In this document: positions 28,631 through 38,400 of the stretch, piece after piece
Position numbering within the stretch: position 1 is the stretch's first letter
How the letters are laid out: every line of letters begins with the position of its first letter
NCBI GenBank assembly: GCA_011390755.1
Contig: JAABRU010000002.1
Coordinates: 62,001 to 126,000 of the forward strand
Reading direction: 5' to 3'
Origin: Desulfobacteraceae bacterium
GTDB taxonomy: Bacteria; Desulfobacterota; Desulfobacteria; Desulfobacterales; Desulfococcaceae
Length of the DNA: 64,000 nt
Notes under the pieces: model-generated
Database searches by the model: none
What the model was told of the DNA's origin: nothing
What the model saw: the letters and a program-made list of their open reading frames with translations, nothing else
Made by a program: the position numbers and the translations under genes

Positions 28631-30646
28631 ATGTTTATTCAGGTGGTCATGCTATGCGGCAGTCTGGGTATAGGTTCAAAAATATATAAAGATATAAAAA
28701 AAAAATATCAGAAAAAGAACCTGCCTGAAACGGCAAAAAAAGAAACGCATTATGCAGTTGAAAAAACTGTGCCCGAAAAATCCTGCACTGATGAAGAAAA
28801 GGAAAAGGCCAATCAGTATCTTGCATTGTCTTCTGCCTCCCTGGGACTGGCCGCTCTGGGCATTTTTTTCCGGCCTTTAAGTCTTCTGAGCGCAGCAGGG
28901 GTTGTGTTTACCAGTATTCCGCTTTTTAACAAGGCAAAAGATGCTGCATTCAATGAAAAAAAGGCAAGAATTGAAATACTTGATTCCATTGCAATTATAG
29001 CAGGACTTGCCTGTGGCTACTATTTTGTTTCAGCCCTGTCAGCTTTTATATATTTCGGAGCACAAAAACTGAGACTGGCAACAGAAAACAGGTCAAGAAA
29101 CAGTCTTGTCAATATATTTGAAAACCGGCCGGTTTATGTATGGGTGCTGAAAGACGGTGTTGAAATCCGGACGGAATTTGATTTATTGCAGTCGGGCGAT
29201 ACCGTAGTTGTCAATGCAGGTGAATCTGTTCCTGCTGACGGTGTTATTATAAAGGGTCTTGCCATGATTGAAGAGCATATGCTTACAGGGGAAGCCCAGC
29301 CTGTGGAAAAGGAAGCAGGCGACCGGGTTTTTGCTGCCACCCTGCTTATATCCGGCAGGGTTTATATTGAGGTGGAAAAAGCAGGAAAAGAAACCGTGGC
29401 ATCCCAAATCGGTGAAATATTGAAAAATACATCGGATTTTACAAGCGATGTTGAATTAAAAGGACAGGAAATTGCAGATGCATCGGTAATTCCCACATTC
29501 ACACTCAGCGCCCTGGCCTATCCTGCTGTCGGTATTCCCGGTGCGGCAGCCCTGCTGTTTTCGGATTTTTTAGACAATATGCGGGTTATTGCCCCTTTGA
29601 GTATGCTCAATTTTCTGCATACAGCATCCCGTGAGGGGATTCTGATTAAAGACGGACGATCTTTGCAGCAGCTGCCTGAAATTGATACTGTTATTTTTGA
29701 CAAAACAGGAACCCTCACCCTTGCCCAGCCGGGAATAAGGAAAATATACTCATTCGGTAAAATGGATGAAAACAGGATACTGCGCCTTGCTGCCGCAGCG
29801 GAATACAGGCAGACCCATCCCATTGCAAAGGCAATCCTGGAAGAAGCCCATGAACGGAATATAGAAATACCGCAGATTGATACGGCAGGTTATAAGATCG
29901 GTTACGGGATTTCGGTTAAAATCGGTAAAAAATTAATAATGGTCGGCAGTGACCGTTTTATGAATCTGGAAAATATCGCTATTCCTGCTGCGTTTGACAA
30001 TGTGATAAAACAAACCCATGAACAGGGGCGGACCCTGGTTTATCTTGCTGCTGACCACTGTACAGAAGGTGCAATTGAACTTGAAACAAATATCCGTCCG
30101 GAGACAAAGGAGGTTATAAAACAATTAAAACAAAGGAATATGACCCTCGGCATCATTTCAGGAGATCATGAAAAACCTACCCGGATAATGGCGGAGCAGC
30201 TTGGAATGGATATCTGCTATGCAGAAGTTATGCCGGAAAACAAGGCGGATTTAATCGGGCAGATACAGGCACAGGGCAAAAAGGTCTGCTTTATCGGAGA
30301 CGGGATCAATGACTCCATTGCGCTGAAAAAAGCAGATGTTTCCATCTCCATGAGCGGGGCATCCACTGCTGCAACAGACAGCGCCCAGATTGTCATGCTG
30401 GATAATTCCCTGAAAAAAATCCCGGAACTTTTTGACATTGCCTTCCGCTTTCAGAAAAATATGAATGATATTTTTTACACCATAAGCTGGCCCGGAGTTA
30501 TTGGTATCGGAGGTGTTTTTTTTGCACATGTAAAAATTCCGGTCATGCTGTTTTTATACAGTGTCAGTATGTTTTCCGGCGGTATGACAGCCATGATCTC
30601 AGGGATTAGGGAAAAGAAAAGAATTGATGGAAAAAATTCTGAATAG
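28631..30646 (+). CDS. P1B-like (heavy-metal-type) P-type ATPase lacking a recognisable CPx motif
   Basis: MLTGEAQPVEKEAGD, DTVIFDKTGTLT, GDGINDSIALKKADVSISM; FSDFLDNMRVIAPLSML lies where CPC/SPC/SC is expected. Confidence 0.85.
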   Translation: MFIQVVMLCGSLGIGSKIYKDIKKKYQKKNLPETAKKETHYAVEKTVPEKSCTDEEKEKANQYLALSSASLGLAALGIFFRPLSLLSAAGVVFTSIPLFNKAKDAAFNEKKARIEILDSIAIIAGLACGYYFVSALSAFIYFGAQKLRLATENRSRNSLVNIFENRPVYVWVLKDGVEIRTEFDLLQSGDTVVVNAGESVPADGVIIKGLAMIEEHMLTGEAQPVEKEAGDRVFAATLLISGRVYIEVEKAGKETVASQIGEILKNTSDFTSDVELKGQEIADASVIPTFTLSALAYPAVGIPGAAALLFSDFLDNMRVIAPLSMLNFLHTASREGILIKDGRSLQQLPEIDTVIFDKTGTLTLAQPGIRKIYSFGKMDENRILRLAAAAEYRQTHPIAKAILEEAHERNIEIPQIDTAGYKIGYGISVKIGKKLIMVGSDRFMNLENIAIPAAFDNVIKQTHEQGRTLVYLAADHCTEGAIELETNIRPETKEVIKQLKQRNMTLGIISGDHEKPTRIMAEQLGMDICYAEVMPENKADLIGQIQAQGKKVCFIGDGINDSIALKKADVSISMSGASTAATDSAQIVMLDNSLKKIPELFDIAFRFQKNMNDIFYTISWPGVIGIGGVFFAHVKIPVMLFLYSVSMFSGGMTAMISGIREKKRIDGKNSE

Positions 30647-30666
30647 ATACAAAGGAAGATTTGCAA

Positions 30667-31773
30667 ATGGAAAAAATTTCATCGTCAGCAGGTAAAAATA
30701 AATTGTCATGTCCGGTTAATTCCCACAATGAATGGGACCCCCTGGAAGAAGTCATTGTAGGAAACGTTGAGGGGGGAGTGCTGCCGGAATGGGATATTAT
30801 AAACCGCCATACCGTCCCCAAAGGTGAATGGGATAAATACTGGAAAACCCCGGGGGGTCGTCCGTATGCAAAGGAGGCTGTCAATGCGGCCCGGAAAGAA
30901 CTTGAGGAATTTATCCATATCCTGAAATCAGAAGGGGTCATCGTGCGCCGGGTTGAAAAGGCAGATTATACGGCCGGTTTTTCCACCCCGAAATGGCAGG
31001 TGTCAAGCGGATTCTGCGGGGCAAACCCGCGGGATCTGTTTCTTGTCATAGGCAATGAAATCATAGAAGCTCCGATGGCAGACCGTGCCCGCTATTTTGA
31101 GTCCTGGGCATACCGGAGCCTGCTGAAAGAATATTCCCGGGCCGGAGCAAAATGGGTCGCAGCCCCAAAACCCCAGCTGACAGATGACCAGTATGATATG
31201 AACTATACCGTCCCTGATGAGGGGCAGGAAATGCGCTATACGGTCAGAGAGTTTGAACCCACTTTTGATGCTGCGGATTTTGTACGCTGCGGCCGGGATA
31301 TTTTCGGACAGAAAAGCCATGTTACCAATCAGATGGGAATTGACTGGCTTAAGCAGTATCTGGGGGATAATTATCATATTCACATCATAAAAAACCGTGA
31401 TATTCATGCGATACATATTGATACAACCTTTATGCCCCTTGCCCCGGGAAAAGTATTAATAAGTCCTGAATATATTGACCCTGAAACCCTTCCCCCGATA
31501 CTGAAAACCTGGGACATCCTGACTGCCCCGGAACCGGTTCCCTATAAAAATCAGCCGGGAATTGTGAGCAACTGGATCAGTATAAATACTTTTATGCTTG
31601 ATGAAAAAAGAATTATCGTTGAAAAAAGACAGGAACCTCTGATAAGAGCTTTAAAAGCATGGGGATTTGATCCCATACCATGCCCCTTTGAAAACTATTA
31701 TCCTTTTTTGGGCGGATTTCACTGCTCAACCCTTGATATTCGAAGAAAAGGGGAGCTTCAATCATATTTCTGA
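30667..31773 (+). CDS. Arginine:glycine amidinotransferase-family protein
   Basis: EFEPTFDAADFVRCGRDIFGQKSHVTNQMGIDWL, HIDTTFMPLAPG, GGFHCSTLDIRRKGELQSY (catalytic Asp/His/Cys motifs of AGAT/StrB1/CyrA family). Confidence 0.9.
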   Translation: MEKISSSAGKNKLSCPVNSHNEWDPLEEVIVGNVEGGVLPEWDIINRHTVPKGEWDKYWKTPGGRPYAKEAVNAARKELEEFIHILKSEGVIVRRVEKADYTAGFSTPKWQVSSGFCGANPRDLFLVIGNEIIEAPMADRARYFESWAYRSLLKEYSRAGAKWVAAPKPQLTDDQYDMNYTVPDEGQEMRYTVREFEPTFDAADFVRCGRDIFGQKSHVTNQMGIDWLKQYLGDNYHIHIIKNRDIHAIHIDTTFMPLAPGKVLISPEYIDPETLPPILKTWDILTAPEPVPYKNQPGIVSNWISINTFMLDEKRIIVEKRQEPLIRALKAWGFDPIPCPFENYYPFLGGFHCSTLDIRRKGELQSYF

Positions 31774-31842
31774 ATCCATGCTGTGTCCTTAAGCCGAAAG
31801 TTCCCCTCCCCCGGTGGGAGGAGGGAAGACAAAAAATTGTAG

Positions 31843-31890
31843 GGTGCGCAAAAATCATGCCGGGCCTGCCCGGTATGATTTTTGCGCACC
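31843..31890. repeat. 48-nt hairpin, 22-bp stem (one non-Watson-Crick position)
   Basis: ggtgcgcaaaaatcatgccggg-cctg-cccggtatgatttttgcgcacc. Confidence 0.93.
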
Positions 31891-31923
31891 GATTGCGTTG
31901 AATCTGTTCAAAAAAACAGACAT

Positions 31924-31971
31924 GGTGGGCAGGATTCAGGCAGGGCAGGCCCTGCCTGAATCCTGCCCACC
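31924..31971. repeat. 48-nt hairpin, perfect 22-bp stem, 4-nt loop
   Basis: ggtgggcaggattcaggcaggg-cagg-ccctgcctgaatcctgcccacc. Confidence 0.95.
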
Positions 31972-31990
31972 TACTAAGTCAACAGCGGGT

Positions 31991-32074
31991 AGGTCGGGTT
32001 AGCGAAGTGTAACCCGACAATAATCAATGATTGGCGGGGGATATCGGGTTACGGCTTTCAGCCTAACCCGACCT
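31991..32074. repeat. aggtcgggttagcgaagtgtaacccgac... inverted repeat
   Basis: aggtcgggtta ... taacccgacct with internal gtaacccga/tcgggttac. Confidence 0.88.
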
Positions 32075-32173
32075 GTATGCTGCCCCTCCCTGAGGGAGGG
32101 GAGTCTTAAGGCAACAGCATTGTCTCTCAGGGAGGGGGATTTACGTCAACAGCATTAGCTTTTTCTATTGCCT

Positions 32174-32896
32174 ATGGAAAATTTCTATCACATTCTCAAC
32201 ATACCGGAAAATGCCGGAAAGGAAGAAATCAGAAACGCTTTCCGGAAACTGGCCAGACAGTATCACCCGGATATATCCGGAGATGACGGTGAAAAATTCA
32301 GGCAGATTAACCGTGCCTATAAAGTGCTATACGACCCGGAAGCCCGGAGAGACTATGACAGGACACTGAAAAATTTTCAAAACAGGGGCAGTGAATTCAG
32401 AGACTATGGAGGGGAAATATACAGCATTCAGGGAAAGCATCTGAAAAAAATGCTGAAAGAAATCATCAGCCATGGGGATTATACCGACCTGATAATCCGG
32501 TATAAGGGAAAAACATTATTTGAAATATCCTTTCCGATGCTTGCAGCGCTTTCCCTTATCGGACTGCTCAAGGCCCCGGTTGCATTTTTACTTTTTCAAC
32601 TGGGAATGACAGCCTTTTTTGAAATTGAAGTCCGCAACCGGATTGTAAGCATGTATAAAGAAGCCATCCGGTTTCACAGTGATGGAAAAATCATTGAAGC
32701 CGAATATATTTATAAAAAAATATTAAAAAAAAGCGGATATTTCATACCGGCTCTTTTCAATCTCGGGCTGCTGTACCGCCAGCGGGGAGAAAACAAAAAA
32801 GCCCTTCACTGTTTTCAGCAGGTGCTGAAGACAGCCCCTTTCGGTGAAATCGGTGAGGTGGCAAGAAGAAATCTGAATGAGTTAAGAGGATTCTGA
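32174..32896 (+). CDS. J-domain (DnaJ-like) protein with membrane segment and TPR-like C-terminus
   Basis: FYHILNIPENAGKEEIRNAFRKLARQYHPDISGDDGEKFRQINRAYKVLYDPEARRDYD (HPD); hydrophobic MLAALSLIGLLKAPVAFLLF; ALFNLGLLYRQRGENKKALHCFQQVL. Confidence 0.85.
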   Translation: MENFYHILNIPENAGKEEIRNAFRKLARQYHPDISGDDGEKFRQINRAYKVLYDPEARRDYDRTLKNFQNRGSEFRDYGGEIYSIQGKHLKKMLKEIISHGDYTDLIIRYKGKTLFEISFPMLAALSLIGLLKAPVAFLLFQLGMTAFFEIEVRNRIVSMYKEAIRFHSDGKIIEAEYIYKKILKKSGYFIPALFNLGLLYRQRGENKKALHCFQQVLKTAPFGEIGEVARRNLNELRGF

Positions 32897-32901
32897 ACAG
32901 A

Positions 32902-35160
32902 ATGAAAAAAATTATATTCATCATTGTCATGATACTGACCCTCAATACCGCAGCGATCCTGCTTTTTCTGCCTGCATCCCCGTTTTATATATTAAAACAG
33001 ACAGTTTACATTGCTCTGGCAGGCCCTGTGAATGGTGCGGATAAAGAAAACGGGGAGGCCATGCGCAGAGGGGCGGAAATGTGTCTGGATACCGTCAGAA
33101 ACAGCGGCCGTTTTAAAAACAAAAAAATCAGAATTCTTGTTTATAACGACAGAAACAAACGGACTGCCATCAGTATCGCATCCCGGATTGCTGATGAGGC
33201 CAAAGCAATTACCGTCCTCGGACACTTCGACAGTGAAAGCTCCCTTGCAGCAGGAACCATTTATAAAAAAAACGGCATACCGGCCATCACAGCTTCTGCC
33301 ACATCCGAAGAACTCACGCATGGCAATGAGTGGTATTTCAGAGTGGTACCGGGTGAGCATCTCATAAGTGATTATGTCGCTTACGGTGTCCGGAATCTGA
33401 TTGGCAGTACATCATCAAGTATTTTATACGATAAAAATGAACACGAAGGGCCTCTGAAAATGCGATACGAGGCAATAAGCAGGGAGTTAGGAATCAGTAT
33501 CAGAAACAAATGGGAATTTGACAGCAGCAGTGACAACCTGGAACGTCGTCTGTACAATATTATCGGAGAACTGGGATCGGTGGAAGAACCGGGAACCATA
33601 TACTGTGCCACCCGGGTTGCAGAGGGGGTAAGATTTCTTTCTTCCTGCCGGTATCCCGGAACAGATTACAGTGTTGCAGGGCGGGATTCTTTTGCCACCC
33701 CGTCTTTTATCAGCCGTTTCAATGACTACCCTTATGAAAAGGAGAATCCGGGATATTATACGGACGGTATTTATGCAGTATCCCCTTTTATTTCCTATCT
33801 TGCCGATGGGGAGGATGCCCGGGCTTTCAGCAGGGAATTTGTCAGAAAATACGGAAAAGAACCTTCCTGGGTGGCAGCATGTTATTATGATGCCATGCTG
33901 GTGGCACTCAGTGCCGTGGAAAGGGCGGAAATACAGGGACAGGATATACGGGAAGACAGGAGAAGGGTCCGGAAAGCCCTGGCCGCATTTAATGAACGTG
34001 ATATTGCTGTCAGAGGAATCACAGGGAATATTTATTTTGACAAAGAGGGAAATGTCAACCGGACGCTGTCTTTCGGTACCTGGAACCGGCACAGATTTCT
34101 GCCGGCATTTTCCCAGTATCAGGCCCTTCTGCCGAATCCGCCGAAAGCCGGAAACACCGGCAAAGAAAAGGCATATACAGAAGAGGCCGGGGCAGACAGC
34201 AGGGAATCAGAAAAAGAGATGATTGAAATTCAGGGAAAGGCGGTGACCTGTCTGCGCGTGGTATATGCAGGGATTTATATGAATAAAATCTGCATAAAAG
34301 ATAGGGAAAAATCTGTGTTTGAAGCAGATTTTTATCTGTGGTTCCGTTTTAACGGTTCTTTTGATGATACCCGCATCCGTTTTGATGATGCCCTGGAACC
34401 CGTCATACTTGAAAAACCGGTAATGGAGAAAAGCAGGGACGGCATTCACACCCGTGCCTACCGGATTCTTGCTGATTTCAGAACCGATTCCGATATGAAA
34501 AACTATCCCCTGGACCGGCAGACGCTCCGCATCCGTTTTTCCCATAAGGAGCTGACAAGACAGAAGCTGATCTATGTGCCGGATGTGGCAGAACTTCCTT
34601 TTTTAAACGGAAAAACAGATAAAAATAAAATGCTGCTGCAGGATATTCCCGGATGGAAGGCAGAAGACATAGTGATTTCCGGGGATATTGCAGAGATGCC
34701 GGGCACCGGAAATGAGCCGCTTTCCTATTCCCGCTTCAGCGCAGAAATCCAGTTACAAAGGAAAGACGGGCTATCCCTTTTGCTGAAATACATATTTCCC
34801 ATTCTGACACTGATCATCATGTTATATGTCACCTTTCAGATACCTGCGGATCTGCCCGGTGCCATCTGCTTTGTTTCTGTTCCCCCTGCGGCAGTTTTAT
34901 CGGGCATCCGTCTGTTTTACGGATATATGCTGCCGGCACCGGGCATCATCGCAAATATATTTCCGTTTCTGTATCTCCTGACAGGTATGACCATCATCAT
35001 ATCACTGCTCATCTGCATTCTGCACAAAAGGAAAGCAGACACGGAAGTCGGAATTCTGAAACGATGGGGAAAAATCCTGTATCTTTTTACCGTTCTTGCG
35101 GGAGGAGGACTGCTTTCATATCCCTACTGGCCGCTTATCCGGGAAATAAGTTTCGGGTAG
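32902..35160 (+). CDS. PBP-I (LivJ-like) domain fused to a Cys-loop-receptor-like pentameric ligand-gated ion channel (pLGIC)
   Basis: N-half GEAMRRGAEMCLDTV...TVLGHFDSESSLAAGTIYKKNGIPAITASATSEE. C-half VVYAGIYMNKICIKDREKSVFEADFYLWFRFNG...YPLDRQTLRIRF...GWKAEDIVISGD...SYSRFSAEIQL plus four C-terminal hydrophobic segments. Confidence 0.82.
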   Translation: MKKIIFIIVMILTLNTAAILLFLPASPFYILKQTVYIALAGPVNGADKENGEAMRRGAEMCLDTVRNSGRFKNKKIRILVYNDRNKRTAISIASRIADEAKAITVLGHFDSESSLAAGTIYKKNGIPAITASATSEELTHGNEWYFRVVPGEHLISDYVAYGVRNLIGSTSSSILYDKNEHEGPLKMRYEAISRELGISIRNKWEFDSSSDNLERRLYNIIGELGSVEEPGTIYCATRVAEGVRFLSSCRYPGTDYSVAGRDSFATPSFISRFNDYPYEKENPGYYTDGIYAVSPFISYLADGEDARAFSREFVRKYGKEPSWVAACYYDAMLVALSAVERAEIQGQDIREDRRRVRKALAAFNERDIAVRGITGNIYFDKEGNVNRTLSFGTWNRHRFLPAFSQYQALLPNPPKAGNTGKEKAYTEEAGADSRESEKEMIEIQGKAVTCLRVVYAGIYMNKICIKDREKSVFEADFYLWFRFNGSFDDTRIRFDDALEPVILEKPVMEKSRDGIHTRAYRILADFRTDSDMKNYPLDRQTLRIRFSHKELTRQKLIYVPDVAELPFLNGKTDKNKMLLQDIPGWKAEDIVISGDIAEMPGTGNEPLSYSRFSAEIQLQRKDGLSLLLKYIFPILTLIIMLYVTFQIPADLPGAICFVSVPPAAVLSGIRLFYGYMLPAPGIIANIFPFLYLLTGMTIIISLLICILHKRKADTEVGILKRWGKILYLFTVLAGGGLLSYPYWPLIREISFG

Positions 35161-35223
35161 GGAATCAAAGGGGCAGATGAATCAGATGCGTGTCGGATTT
35201 ACAGTTTGACATCCTGAAATTAT

Positions 35224-35313
35224 ACCAATCCCGATAAATAACCTTCCATACAAAAATCCGGCAAATGCTCATTTACTAACGAATCCGATGGCAGATTATT
35301 AAATGGGATTGGT
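35224..35313. mobile_element. 90-bp MITE-like element nested in a family A repeat copy; TSD attat
   Basis: accaatccc...gggattggt, flanked by attat (35219-35223 and 35314-35318); uninterrupted relative at 23526-23649. Confidence 0.88.
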
Positions 35314-35433
35314 ATTATGTAGAAAAAGACGTGCTAAACTGTAAGTTCAGCACTCCGGTTTTTCTTACGGCAGCAGCATTGCCATCAGAGGAGGGGAGAC
35401 CCGCATCAATAATGGATTTGACCCGCTGTCAAT

Positions 35434-38400
35434 TTGGGCAGGAGACTGATAATGAAAAAAAAATTGTATCTTACCCTTTGTTTTTCTGTTTTATGCCTGC
35501 TTTTGTTTCCTGTGCAGCATCTTCCGGGAACAGAGAAAAAAAGCCCTGAGCAAAAGATCGCCAAAAATCCGGAACTGGAAAGTCTGAGTAATGAAGAACT
35601 CCTGAAACAGACTGCAAAAATTCTTAATAATGCAAAAGAAAATACCTTTTCCCGGCTGCGCGCGCATATCCGGAGTGAAACACTGCTGCAGCAGGCCCGG
35701 GAGAATGCAGTCCGCCCGGATATTCCCGAAAAACGGAAATATGCAAAAAAATCTGTTGCAAAAGAGCCGGATCCCCTGGAATCGGCAAAAATTCAGGCAG
35801 AGCAGGCAAAAAAAGATCTGGAATTCTTAGAGGCCCGGCAGGAAAGACTTCAGACAGAAAAAATCCTGTCGGATGAATATATCCGCCAGACAGACAATGC
35901 CCTGTCTGCCATTCAGTCACTGCTGAATTCCCTTGACAGTATGCAGCTGTACCTGCTGGAAATCCGCCTGCGCGTGGAAGACGGCACAATTTCCCGGAAA
36001 AAAATTCCGGATATGCTCAGCAGGCAAAGCATACAGAACCTGAGGAAATATCTCACTGCGCAGCAGCAGGAACTGAGAGGCAAAACAGAAAAAATCCGCA
36101 AAGAACTGGAGCAGATTCTTTCCCGCATCGAAAAAGGCAGAACAGAAATTATCGCAGCCAAAGCCGCATTGTCGGGTGCTGAAAAAAAATACGGCCGTGA
36201 ACTGAAACGCCGGACCCTGGAAAAAGAATTCTCGGATCAAAGCCCGGAAAAACTGCTGGCCAGGATAGCCGAAGCCGAAGAGGAGCGGATACTGCTCAGC
36301 GGTGCCTTCAATCTTTCCCATAACCGTTTTATCCGTATCCGTGAAGAGGCACAGGGTCTTCAGAAAGAGACAGAAATGCACAGGGAACCCGAAAGCGGGA
36401 AAGATATTCAGATTCATGCCTATATCCGCAGCGAAGAGGCCCATCAGATTATTGGCAGCATGGAAGAACTGGCAGCCTATTATGAAGCGCATATCCAGAA
36501 ACTGGAGCAGCTGGCCTATGCGCTGGAATCCCTTATAAAACAGGGGGAAATCTTCCAGGGGGATGCCACTGTCCTGACAGAACATCTTTTCACCATGCAG
36601 GTACTGCTGACAAAACTGGAAGACAGTGGTCCGGAAAAGCAGCAGACGGAAATCATCGGTCCGGAAAAACTGGCGGAAGCAGCAGACAGCACATCCGGGC
36701 AGATAACAGATGCCATGACCGCGGTTCAGGAAGCCGGAAAAACACGGGAACAGATTTCCGGACTGAAAGAGGAGGCAAAGAAAAAACTGGGGAACCTGAA
36801 AGAAAAACTGCTCAGTCTGAAAGAAACCCGTGACAGTGCCCGGCAGGCCCGGCAGTGGGCTTCGGAACTGGAAAAACTGACAGCAGAACAGCTGACCGGC
36901 AGATTCCGGGATAATCAGGAAAAACTGGAAAAAAGCATAAAAGACATGGAAGACATCCGTGAAAAACTTGCCGGATCCCGGGCTGCGGCAGATGAAATCC
37001 AAAAAAAAACAGAGAGTCTGAAAGATCCTCTCCTGCGGATTGCCCAGCAGGAAGCATTGGAGGAAAAATATACTATACAGAAGCAGCTCCGCCAGATGGC
37101 AAATCTGGAATTCCGTCCTGCGGAGGGAAAGGGCCCGGAAAATACAAAAGCAGCCGCGGCAATAAAAAAGGATGCAATACCGGAAGTATCCCTGTCTGAA
37201 AACTGGCAGAATCTTCTGGCCACCCGTGCGGGGATTCTTGCAGAAAAACAGAAACTCCGGACAGAAATGGCACAGGCCCTGCAGACCCTGAACCAGAAAA
37301 ATGATCAGTATGCGGCCATACTTTCGGAAACGGCAAAACTGGCCATGCAGCACCATGCCACTGCCCTGGAACTGAAAAAGCGTCTGGGACGCAGAGAGCT
37401 GGAAAGCGAAATGATTCCGGACGGAATTACAGAAGCCCTGCAGCAGCCCCTGCTCCCCCGGATTGAAAGTGAAACTGCGGAACTGATGAATCATCAGACC
37501 CTTGTGCGCCAGCAGCTCAAAGCCCTGGAGCAGCCGGATGAAGCCATGGAACAAACCGGAAGACTGATAAACGAAGTCCTGAATTCCATAGGAAAACGGC
37601 TGGATCTGCTAAAGCAGCGGAAAGAGCTGGTCGAAAATTTTGAACGCAAAGAAGAGGATTTAAGCGAAACCGAGCGCAAAGAACTGCATCATGCAACCAT
37701 CCGGCGTATGGAGGTTGAAGATACAATGAAAGAATTCTTTCTCAGTTTCTTTGTTCCCTCCCAAAGTGCTGAAAATCTGACCGAACTGCTGCAGATTTAT
37801 TATAAGGAGCTCATCCGGATGGAATTCCGCCGGATCAATCTGGAAAAACAGAAAGAAATCACAGATCACCTGATCGTGCTGGCAGAAGCGGAAAAAAATG
37901 CCGTTTCCGAAATACTTCCTTTTCTTCAAAAGGAGATGGAATCTTCCAGGATACGGCAAGAAGAGGATTGGGTGAAGATCCGTTCCCTTCTGATGCCGGA
38001 AAAAGCAGGGGAACTGATTGCGGATTTCAAAAGCCGGACCGGACAAAGTCTTTCCCTGCCCCCTCCGATTCCGGAAGAAAAAAAAGCCGATGCCGCTGAC
38101 AAGGCATCTGCTTCCCTTTTTGAACGGCATATTGAGCAGCTTGCAGCAAAAAAATGGCTGGATATTTTCAGACAGCGGATATCTCCGCTCGGTATTGAAG
38201 GGGAAATCGGAAAATACCGGGATGAAAAAAGTGCCATGGATACGGCTTCCCTGGCGATTGAACGCAGGGAAAAACAGCTGAGCGGCCATCCCCGTTCTGA
38301 TCTGGAAAAACTGACAGAAGAAGAAAAACCGAAAAACCGGGAAGAAATGCAGCGGTTTCTGGAAGGGGAAACCGGTACACTGCGGGCAGACCGCTATAAG

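Noticed and set aside
31800-32160. Possible CRISPR array
   Set aside because: Repeats are different palindromes, not regularly spaced direct repeats with unique spacers; no cas genes in window.
35917-37554. 545-aa minus-strand ORF, plus 37660-38472 and 38503-39225
   Set aside because: Antisense to the Glu/Lys-rich coiled coil of the MscS-like gene; Phe/Leu/Cys-rich composition expected from the complement of that bias; no domain motif.
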